Shown: positions 1-5,294 of the stretch, in pieces
Layout of the letters: every line of letters starts with the position of its first letter
Numbering within the stretch: the stretch's first letter is position 1
Assembly (NCBI GenBank): GCA_902796785.1
Contig: CADBQJ010000273.1
Coordinates: 1 to 5,294 of the forward strand
DNA from: Fibrobacter succinogenes
GTDB taxonomy: Bacteria; Fibrobacterota; Fibrobacteria; Fibrobacterales; CADBQJ01
Direction of reading: 5' to 3'
DNA length: 5,294 nucleotides
Translations under genes and position numbers: made by a program
The notes under the pieces: model-generated
The model's database searches: none
Told to the model about the DNA's origin: nothing
The model's input: the letters and a program-made list of their open reading frames with translations, nothing else

Positions 1-758
1 TACATCATCCCGAACTTCAGTCCGAAGTAGCGCTCGGCGGACCGGCGGAAGCGGCCGTCCGGCCCGTCGGAGGAGACGACGTCGCCGACCGAGGCCGCGG
101 GCTTTTCCGCCCCTTCCGGCGCCTCGAGCGCGTCGAAGGCGCGGCGGACGGCCGTTTCGAACTCCTCGGGGCCGGAGAAGGTCTCGCGGGCCGAGCGGGT
201 CGAGCCGTCGGCGAGCTCCACGGAGGAGAGCACGAGGAAGTTCTTCGAGCCCAGCCGGCGCGCCTGCGCGACGATCGCGCGGGAGGCCTTCGCGGCCGCG
301 CCGATCTCCCGGGCGCACTGCAGCGCGTCGCACGCCTCGAGGCGCGTCCGGAGGTTCGCGCCGTGGCGCTTCTCGGCCTCGTACACGACGACGAACCGCA
401 GCCCGTCGCGGTCGGCGAGGTCCTCGCCGATCCGCGGCTCGAACAGGAGGGTCTTCCCCGCGAAGTCGTCTTCGCCGGAGGCGGGGCGCCCGTCGTCGTC
501 GGGCGCGGCTTCGACGGGCGCGGCGACCGCGGCCGCGGAGTCGGGGGAGGGGGCTTCGGGAGCCGCGGCCGCGGCGGAATCGACCGCCGGCGGGACGGCC
601 CGCGCGGAATCGGTTTCCGCCGCCGGGACCGCCGGAGCGGCTTCCGCGGGGACGACGGCCGGCGCGGAGGTGTCCGCGGCGGCGGGGGAGGGTTCCGCCC
701 AGGCGGCGGAGACGGCGGCCATGGCCGCGGAGAGCAGGAGGAGACGGAAGGTTTTCAC
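1..758 (-). CDS. Exported two-cysteine-domain protein with probable C-terminal barrel, partial (paralogue of the upstream gene)
   Basis: The product is an exported protein of unknown function, cut by the left edge: 252 complete codons are present and the C-terminal part is missing. The GTG start is chosen because GGGAGGT lies 5 nt upstream and GTGA overlaps the stop of the preceding gene. Residues 1-21 form a signal peptide (KTFR, then a Leu/Ala core, AWA|E cleavage). Residues 22-90 are an Ala/Pro-rich, weakly acidic linker. Residues about 100-210 form a compact alpha/beta-looking domain with C143 and C148 (C-x4-C), likely a disulphide if periplasmic. Over residues 117-196 it aligns without gaps to residues 38-117 of the neighbour, with 29 of 80 identical by hand count. 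The last visible residues, YFGLKFGMM, match the neighbour's YFGFKMGMM, where its barrel begins, so a barrel should follow. The exported paralogy is well supported; the function is not known. An internal ATG at codon 13 would destroy the signal peptide. Confidence 0.82.
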   Translation of the reverse strand, partial: MKTFRLLLLSAAMAAVSAAWAEPSPAAADTSAPAVVPAEAAPAVPAAETDSARAVPPAVDSAAAAAPEAPSPDSAAAVAAPVEAAPDDDGRPASGEDDFAGKTLLFEPRIGEDLADRDGLRFVVVYEAEKRHGANLRTRLEACDALQCAREIGAAAKASRAIVAQARRLGSKNFLVLSSVELADGSTRSARETFSGPEEFETAVRRAFDALEAPEGAEKPAASVGDVVSSDGPDGRFRRSAERYFGLKFGMM

Positions 759-1882
759 AGGCGACCTCCCACGGCGAGGCTGGCGATCGTGCAGAGCGCG
801 AAGACGAGCGCGTAGCCGCCGAACGAGGAGTTGTTCGCGCGGGCGTCCCTCGAATGGGCGTCCCCGGTTCCGGATCCGCGGTGCCAGAGCATCCCGATGT
901 CCGCCGACAGCTTCTGGTCGAGGTCCGAGTCGAAGATCACGCCGTACTGCCCGCGGAGGAACATCGAGAAGGCGTAGGTGCGCATGAAGAAGAGGCCGGC
1001 GTTGACGTTGAGCGCCGGGCCCATGTAGCGCCTATGGTCGTTGCGCCCGTTGTCGTCCGCCGGGCCGGGGTGCACGCCCAGGCCCGCGCCCACGAACGGC
1101 GCGACGTCGCCGTCGGAGAGGAAGCGGACCGCGCCGACGTCGAAGAGGAACTGGTAGTCGTCCGGCCCGGACTCGGGGCCGCGGAGGGCCGCGTCGAACG
1201 TCACGGCGACGGCGGAGTTGAGCGCGAGCCACGCGGTGACGCCGAACTCCCACTGCGAGAGCTCTATGCGCTTCCTGTCGACCTCCGTGCGGACGATCGC
1301 CCCGCGGCCGTTGCGGACGTCGCGTTCCTCGACCCAGTCGTAGGTGCCGAAGAGGGGGTACATCATCCCCATCTTGAAGCCGAAGTAGCCCGCCGCCGCC
1401 CGCTTGCGCTCGCCGACGGCGTCGCCCGAGGTGACGTTTTCCACGGTGATCCGCTCCGGGGGCTCTCCCAGCTCGGCGTGCCGGAGGTCGGCGAAGGCCC
1501 GCGGGATCGCCACTTCCAGCTCGTCCACCGTCCCGAAGGGCTCCAGCGCGGTGGCGTGCCGCTCGCCGCGCTCGAAGTCGACGGAGGAGAGGGCGAAGAG
1601 GGAGCGGTCCCCGAGCTTCTGCGCCTGGGCGAAGACGATCTTCGAGACCCCGGCGGCCCGCCCGATGCGCGCGGCGCAGGTCACGTCGCCGCAGGTGGCC
1701 GGAATCCGGACCAGGTCGAGCCCGAAGAGGCGTTCCGCCTCGTAGCCCAGGACGAACTTCACCCCGTCGGCGCTCCCCACCTCGGGGGAGACCACCGGAT
1801 CGACGACCGCGACCTTCCCCGCGGAGGCCGGAATGGCCCCCGCCAGCAGGAGAATCGCCGCGATCAGCGCGTTCTTTCTCAT
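755..1882 (-). CDS. Exported two-domain protein: two-cysteine N-terminal domain plus predicted outer-membrane beta-barrel
   Basis: The product is a 375-residue envelope protein of unknown function. ATG at 1882 is preferred over the in-frame GTG at 1885 because GGGAG sits 5 nt before the ATG but only 2 nt before the GTG; the downstream paralogue has the same 5-nt spacing. Residues 1-21 are a signal peptide (RKN, hydrophobic core, ASA|G cleavage). Residues 22-135 form a domain with C64 and C69 (C-x4-C) followed by IG, a pattern I associate with periplasmic TolB/CsgG-like N-terminal domains; that link is inference. Residues about 165-335 alternate polar and hydrophobic residues with many aromatics and glycines (YFGFKMGMMYP, FVGAGLGV, FLRGQYGVIF), as in small outer-membrane barrels. 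A hydrophobic stretch at about 353-372 follows the barrel, which is odd. It is the first gene of a leftward operon, its TGA overlapping the next GTG. It could bind a ligand or peptidoglycan in the periplasm, but nothing in the sequence decides this. Confidence 0.85.
   Translation of the reverse strand: MRKNALIAAILLLAGAIPASAGKVAVVDPVVSPEVGSADGVKFVLGYEAERLFGLDLVRIPATCGDVTCAARIGRAAGVSKIVFAQAQKLGDRSLFALSSVDFERGERHATALEPFGTVDELEVAIPRAFADLRHAELGEPPERITVENVTSGDAVGERKRAAAGYFGFKMGMMYPLFGTYDWVEERDVRNGRGAIVRTEVDRKRIELSQWEFGVTAWLALNSAVAVTFDAALRGPESGPDDYQFLFDVGAVRFLSDGDVAPFVGAGLGVHPGPADDNGRNDHRRYMGPALNVNAGLFFMRTYAFSMFLRGQYGVIFDSDLDQKLSADIGMLWHRGSGTGDAHSRDARANNSSFGGYALVFALCTIASLAVGGRL
764..770 (-). promoter_or_regulatory. 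Ribosome-binding site of the partial leftward gene
   Basis: GGGAGGT on the minus strand lies 5 nt before the GTG at 758, inside the last codons of the upstream paralogue. Together with the GTGA stop/start overlap it fixes the start and suggests translational coupling of the two genes. Confidence 0.75.
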
Positions 1883-1887
1883 CACGA

Positions 1888-1892
1888 CTCCC
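1888..1892 (-). promoter_or_regulatory. Ribosome-binding site deciding the ATG start at 1882
   Basis: GGGAG on the minus strand is 5 nt from the ATG at 1882 and only 2 nt from the overlapping upstream GTG at 1885, so the ATG is the likelier start. Confidence 0.6.
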
Positions 1893-1961
1893 GAAAATTT
1901 CGTTTTTTGCGTTTCCGCCTCGAAATGACGCGAAAATATAAAACCATTCCCTCCTCTGTTC

Positions 1962-1969
1962 TATCTTTG
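1962..1969 (+). promoter_or_regulatory. Possible Bacteroidetes-type -7 box (TAnnTTTG) of alaS
   Basis: TATCTTTG matches the TAnnTTTG -7 consensus known from Bacteroidetes exactly and ends 5 nt before the alaS ATG, which would put transcription initiation at or next to the start codon. No TTTG -33 partner is visible at the expected distance, so an 8-base chance match remains possible. Confidence 0.35.
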
Positions 1970-1974
1970 GCCCC

Positions 1975-4605
1975 ATGAATTCAATCCCGCGCACTCAGGC
2001 GGAAATCCGCCGTTCCTTCATCGAGTTTTTCGCCTCCAAGGGCCACACGGTCGTCCCCAGCGCCCCCGTCGCCCCCAAGGACGACCCCACGCTGATGTTC
2101 ACCAACGCCGGGATGAACCAGTTCAAGGGCATCTTCCTGGGCGACAACCCCCTCGGGCTGAAGCGCGCCGTCGACGCCCAGAAGTGCATCCGCGTGAGCG
2201 GCAAGCACAACGACCTCGAGGAGGTCGGCGCCGACCACTACCACCACACGCTCTTCGAGATGCTGGGCAACTGGTCCTTCGGCGACTACTACAAGCGCGA
2301 GGCCATCTCCTGGGCGTGGGAGCTGCTGACCGAGGTCTGGAAGCTCCCGAAGGAACGCCTTTTCGTCACGGTCTACAAGGACGACGACGAAGCGGCGGAG
2401 ATCTGGCGCGAAGTCTCCGGCCTGGCCCCCGAGCGGATCATGCGCTTCGGCGACCACGACAACTTCTGGGAAATGGGCGACACCGGCCCCTGCGGCCCCT
2501 GCTCCGAGATCCACTACGACAAGGGCGACCTCGCCACGCAGGCGGCCACCTTCGCCGACCCGGTCGAGGGCGTGAACGGCCAGAACGCCCGCTACATGGA
2601 GATCTGGAACCTGGTCTTCATGCAGTACAACCGCAACGCCGACGGCACGCTCACGCCCCTCAAGGCCAAGCACGTCGACACCGGCATGGGCTTCGAGCGC
2701 ATCTGCTCGCTGCTGCAGGGCAAGACCTCGAACTACGCCACCGACATCTTCTCGCCGATCGTCGACGAGATCGTCCGCCTCTCCGGCGTCCCCTACGGCG
2801 AAGGCCCCGAGGGGATGCCCCACCGCGTGATCGCCGACCACCTCCGCGCGGTCGCCTTCAGCGTCGCCGACGGCGTGATGCCCTCGAACGACGGCCGCGG
2901 CTACGTCATCCGCCGCATCCTGCGCCGCGCCTGCCGCTACGCCCGCGAGCTCGGCGCCCGCGAGCCCTTCGTCTGCCGCCTCGTCCCCGTCCTGGCCGCG
3001 CAGATGGGCGACGCCTATCCCGAGATCCGCCAGCGCGCCGAGTTCGTCGAGGCCACGATCCGCTCCGAGGAGGAACGCTTCATCCGCACGCTCGACAAGG
3101 GGCTCGCCCTCTTCGACAAGGTCGCCGCGGCCGCGAAGGACGGCACGGTGGACGGCGCGCAGGCCTTCGTCCTCTACGACACCTACGGATTCCCCTTCGA
3201 CCTCACCTGCCTGCTGGCCCGCGAACGCGGCCTGACGGTCGACGAGAAGGGATTCGAGACCGCCATGGCCGCCCAGAAGGAACGGGCGCGCGCCTCCCGC
3301 AAGGAGGGGCCCGCCGTCGCCGACGAATCGGGCTGGACCGTGGCGCGCGAAGGGACCGGGACCGAGTTCCTCGGCTACGAAACCGACCGCGCGACGGTCG
3401 AGGTCTCCCGCTGGCGCATGGAGGAGGGCACGCTCTACGTCGTCCTCTCCTCCACCCCCTTCTACGCCGAAATGGGCGGCGAAGTGGGCGAGACCGGCCG
3501 TCTCGTCAACGACAAGATCGAACTGAAGGTGGTCGACACCGTCAAGGTGAACGACCTCTGGATCCACAAGGCGAAGGTCGTCTCCGGCGAACCGACCCCC
3601 GAGGCGATGGCGCTTCCCTTCTCCGCCGAGCCCGACGCCGGCAAGCGCGCCGACACCCGCGCCAACCACTCCGCCACGCACCTGCTGCAGGCGGCCCTGC
3701 GCGCCGTGCTGGGCGACGGCGTGGCCCAGGCGGGCTCGCGCGTCGACTCCGAGGGGCTCCGCTTCGACTTCTCGCACGACAAGGCGATGACGCCGGAGCA
3801 GATCGCCGAGGTCGAACGGCTCGTCAACGAAAAGATCCGCGAGAACATCCCCGTCGTCACCGCCGTCAAGGCGATCGACGAGGCCAAGGCCGAGGGGGCG
3901 ACCGCCCTCTTCGGCGAAAAGTACGGCGCCGAAGTGCGCGTGGTGACGATGGGCTCCTTCTCCAAGGAGCTCTGCGGCGGCCTGCACGCCCGCTCCACGG
4001 GCGACGTCGGCGGCTTCCGCATCCTCTCCGAAACGGCCTGCGCCGCGGGCGTGCGCCGCATCGAGGCGATCACCGGCCGCGTCGCCGCCGAAACGGCCCG
4101 CGCCGACATGCTCCGCCTCCAGGAGCTCCAGTCGCTCTTCAAGTGCAAGCCCGAGGCGCTCCTCGACCGCGTGAAGGGCCTCTTCGACCAGGTGCGCGAC
4201 CTCGAGAAGGAAGCGGCGACGCTCCGCCAGCAGCTCGCCTCGCAGCGCGTCAAGGCGCTCGCGGCCGAAGCCTCCGAAGTGGCCGGCGTCAAGCTGCTCG
4301 CGAAGAACCTGGGCGCCCTCGACAAGGGCTCCTTCTCCGCGCTGGTCGACTCGCTCGCCGCGGAGTTCGACGGCGTGGCCGTCGTGGCCTGCTCCTCCGG
4401 CGAATCGGGCTCGCTCGCGGTCACCGTCGCGAAGCCCCTCGTCTCCCGCGTGCAGGCGGGCAAGCTGGTCTCCGAGCTGGCGGCCATCGCCGGCGGCAAG
4501 GGCGGCGGACGCCCCGACCGCGCGCAGGCCGGCGCGAAGAACCCCGAAAAGCTCGACGAAGCCCTCGCCGCCGCCGCGCCCGCGCTGCAAAGGACGCTCG
4601 CATGA
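1975..4605 (+). CDS. alaS: Alanyl-tRNA synthetase
   Basis: This cytoplasmic class II synthetase charges tRNA-Ala with alanine and hydrolyses mischarged Ser- and Gly-tRNA-Ala. It is complete at 876 residues, about the same length as the E. coli enzyme. The catalytic core covers residues 1-245: GHTVVPSAPV near the N-terminus, RVSGKHNDL at 73-81, HTLFEMLGNWSFGDY at 91-105 (motif 2 region) and VDTGMGFER at 234-242 (motif 3, with D235 expected to hold the amino group of alanine). The tRNA-binding middle region includes YDTYGFPFDLT at 401-411. The editing domain has the zinc ligands HSATH (565-569) and CGGLH (667-671), where Leu replaces the usual Thr. The C-terminal C-Ala/DHHA1 domain ends with GGKGGGRPD at 840-848. 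No Shine-Dalgarno precedes the ATG; the first codons (AAT, TCA, ACT) are unusually AT-rich for this gene. Its TGA overlaps the ATG of the next gene, so the two are co-transcribed and probably translationally coupled. Confidence 0.98.
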   Translation: MNSIPRTQAEIRRSFIEFFASKGHTVVPSAPVAPKDDPTLMFTNAGMNQFKGIFLGDNPLGLKRAVDAQKCIRVSGKHNDLEEVGADHYHHTLFEMLGNWSFGDYYKREAISWAWELLTEVWKLPKERLFVTVYKDDDEAAEIWREVSGLAPERIMRFGDHDNFWEMGDTGPCGPCSEIHYDKGDLATQAATFADPVEGVNGQNARYMEIWNLVFMQYNRNADGTLTPLKAKHVDTGMGFERICSLLQGKTSNYATDIFSPIVDEIVRLSGVPYGEGPEGMPHRVIADHLRAVAFSVADGVMPSNDGRGYVIRRILRRACRYARELGAREPFVCRLVPVLAAQMGDAYPEIRQRAEFVEATIRSEEERFIRTLDKGLALFDKVAAAAKDGTVDGAQAFVLYDTYGFPFDLTCLLARERGLTVDEKGFETAMAAQKERARASRKEGPAVADESGWTVAREGTGTEFLGYETDRATVEVSRWRMEEGTLYVVLSSTPFYAEMGGEVGETGRLVNDKIELKVVDTVKVNDLWIHKAKVVSGEPTPEAMALPFSAEPDAGKRADTRANHSATHLLQAALRAVLGDGVAQAGSRVDSEGLRFDFSHDKAMTPEQIAEVERLVNEKIRENIPVVTAVKAIDEAKAEGATALFGEKYGAEVRVVTMGSFSKELCGGLHARSTGDVGGFRILSETACAAGVRRIEAITGRVAAETARADMLRLQELQSLFKCKPEALLDRVKGLFDQVRDLEKEAATLRQQLASQRVKALAAEASEVAGVKLLAKNLGALDKGSFSALVDSLAAEFDGVAVVACSSGESGSLAVTVAKPLVSRVQAGKLVSELAAIAGGKGGGRPDRAQAGAKNPEKLDEALAAAAPALQRTLA
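4589..4594 (+). promoter_or_regulatory. Ribosome-binding site of the GGGP synthase gene, inside the end of alaS
   Basis: AAAGGA lies 7 nt before the ATG at 4602. It is formed by the alaS codons CAA, AGG and ACG. CAA and AGG occur nowhere else in alaS, which supports selection for this site. Confidence 0.7.
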
Positions 4606-5294
4606 TCGGCCCGGTCGAACAAGGACTGCTGGAGACCCGGGAAAGGCGCGGCGGCGTCTTCGCCGTGCTGCTCGACCCCGACTCGCACACGCCCGAGAGC
4701 TTCCTCGCCTCCGCCGAAATGGCGGCCGAAGGCGGCGCCGACCTCTTCCTGGTGGGCGGCTCCTTCATGGGCACCCCGCTCTACGCGCAGATGGTCAAGA
4801 CGCTGCGCGAGCGGTTCACCCTGCCCGTCGTCCTCTTCCCCGGCGGCGGTTCCCACGTCGTCCCCGGCGCGCAGGCGATCCTCTTCACCTCGCTGGTGAG
4901 CGGCCGCAACCCGCAGTACCTGATCGAGGAGCAGATCAAGGGCTCCGTCGTGGTGGCCGCGGCGAAGATCGAGCCCATCCCCACCGCCTACGTCCTGGTG
5001 GACGGCGGCCGGACCACCTCGGTCGAGTTCATCTCGAACACCCGCCCGATTCCCGCCGACAAGCCCAAGCTCTCGCTGGTGCACGCCCTGGCCGCCTCGA
5101 TGATGGGGATGCGCTGGACCTACCTCGAAGCCGGCTCCGGCGCCCTGCGCCCCGTCGGGATCGACCACGTCAAGGCGGTCGCGGGCAATGTCCCCACGAA
5201 CGTCATCGTCGGCGGCGGGCTGGTGAAGCCCGAAATGGCCCGGGAACGGGTGGAGGCCGGCGCCTCGATGATCGTCACCGGCAACATCTGGGAA
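4602..5294 (+). CDS. Geranylgeranylglyceryl phosphate synthase (GGGPS/PcrB family), partial at the 3' end
   Basis: This TIM-barrel prenyltransferase family joins a polyprenyl diphosphate, typically geranylgeranyl, to sn-glycerol-1-phosphate, the first ether-bond step of archaeal-type lipids; the reaction needs Mg2+. The window holds 231 codons, running off the right edge; family members are around 240-255 residues, so only a short C-terminus is missing. Visible signatures are LLDPDS at 23-28 (the acidic DPD site), VGGS at 51-54, VVLFPGG at 76-82, the phosphate-binding YLEAGSGA at 174-181, VGGGL at 203-207 and TGN at 226-228. These fit the group II branch shared by archaea and Bacteroidetes better than the Firmicutes PcrB heptaprenyl enzymes, but chain length cannot be settled by eye. 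The ATG overlaps the alaS stop as ATGA and has AAAGGA 7 nt upstream. The physiological product in bacteria is largely unknown. The residue after DPD is Ser, where family members I recall have Lys or Arg. Confidence 0.92.
   Translation, partial: MIGPVEQGLLETRERRGGVFAVLLDPDSHTPESFLASAEMAAEGGADLFLVGGSFMGTPLYAQMVKTLRERFTLPVVLFPGGGSHVVPGAQAILFTSLVSGRNPQYLIEEQIKGSVVVAAAKIEPIPTAYVLVDGGRTTSVEFISNTRPIPADKPKLSLVHALAASMMGMRWTYLEAGSGALRPVGIDHVKAVAGNVPTNVIVGGGLVKPEMARERVEAGASMIVTGNIWE

Larger units (their letters stand above)
1886..1974. promoter_or_regulatory. AT-rich divergent intergenic region with promoters for both transcription units
   Basis: This 89-base gap between the divergent genes is much richer in A/T than the flanking coding DNA and must carry both promoters unless alaS is read from elsewhere. 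A TATAAAA run at 1937-1943 could be a -10 element for alaS; the minus strand of 1933-1940 reads TATATTTT and could serve the leftward operon. No good -35 hexamer stands out at the usual distance on either strand: TAGAAC at 1958-1963 on the minus strand matches TTGACA at only 3 of 6 positions. CGAAA words recur at 1892, 1921 and 1931, and 1892-1902 is a short palindrome. No T-box leader or attenuator fits in this space, so alaS is not controlled by such a leader here. Confidence 0.6.

Noticed and set aside
363..987. Two plus-strand frames (363-815 and 670-987) rich in Gly and Arg
   Set aside because: They are antisense to the Ala/Pro-rich spacer of the partial leftward gene; the Gly/Arg richness is the complement of GCC/CCG codons.
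1882..1947. Possible 21-residue upstream ORF on the minus strand ending as TGATG at the leftward gene's start
   Set aside because: The GGAGGG before its ATG is too close to work well, its codons are AT-rich unlike the other genes, and it covers the likely promoter, so the overlap is probably chance.
1951..1956. CTCCTC before alaS as a ribosome-binding element
   Set aside because: It has the anti-Shine-Dalgarno sense on the plus strand and cannot pair with 16S rRNA in the needed direction.
854..1978. 374-codon plus-strand frame opposite the leftward exported protein
   Set aside because: The leftward frame has a signal peptide, ribosome-binding site and a paralogue next door; this frame is its antisense shadow.
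1032..1994. 320-codon minus-strand frame overlapping the same gene and the alaS start
   Set aside because: It is out of frame with the supported gene, extremely Arg/Gly-rich, and starts inside alaS.
1981..4590. 869-codon open frame antisense to nearly all of alaS
   Set aside because: It is aligned codon-on-codon with alaS. Its stops would need TTA, CTA or TCA in alaS; TTA and CTA are absent, and the only TCA (codon 3) is exactly where this frame ends. The openness follows from C/G-ending codons, and the protein resembles nothing.
4421..4984. Two short minus-strand frames (4421-4774 and 4781-4984)
   Set aside because: Both lie antisense to alaS and GGGPS, with no ribosome-binding site or recognisable product.
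3462..5168. 568-codon minus-strand open frame across the alaS/GGGPS junction
   Set aside because: It mirrors GGGPS codons and then a shifted frame of alaS, with low-complexity composition; both sense genes have clear family motifs.

Overview
The window is GC-rich (strongly C/G-ending codons) and comes from a bacterium. The best guess is a high-GC member of the FCB superphylum, possibly Fibrobacterota or a relative. Three things point that way. A group II type geranylgeranylglyceryl phosphate synthase sits next to alaS. A possible Bacteroidetes-style TAnnTTTG promoter box lies just before alaS, which has no Shine-Dalgarno. The leftward genes encode exported two-domain proteins of a kind I associate with FCB and spirochaete genomes. 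This placement is an inference from gene content, not proof.

Layout: two divergent transcription units share an 89-base AT-rich intergenic region (1886-1974). Leftwards run two overlapping genes. The first encodes a 375-residue exported protein with a two-cysteine N-terminal domain and a probable outer-membrane beta-barrel (755-1882). The second is its paralogue (758 to the left edge), whose C-terminal half lies outside the window. Rightwards runs a complete alanyl-tRNA synthetase gene (1975-4605), followed with a 4-base ATGA overlap by a nearly complete archaeal-type lipid enzyme, GGGP synthase (4602 to the right edge).

How they work together: the leftward pair looks like a duplicated envelope module, co-transcribed and translationally coupled (GTGA overlap). 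The rightward pair couples a housekeeping synthetase to an enzyme that makes the first ether bond of sn-glycerol-1-phosphate lipids. Coupling is visible in the DNA: the last codons of alaS include codons used nowhere else in the gene (CAA, AGG, GCA), and these create the ribosome-binding site and start codon of the lipid gene. No RNA genes, mobile elements, CRISPR arrays or convincing terminators were seen. The many long open frames antisense to or out of frame with these genes are by-products of high GC at third codon positions.
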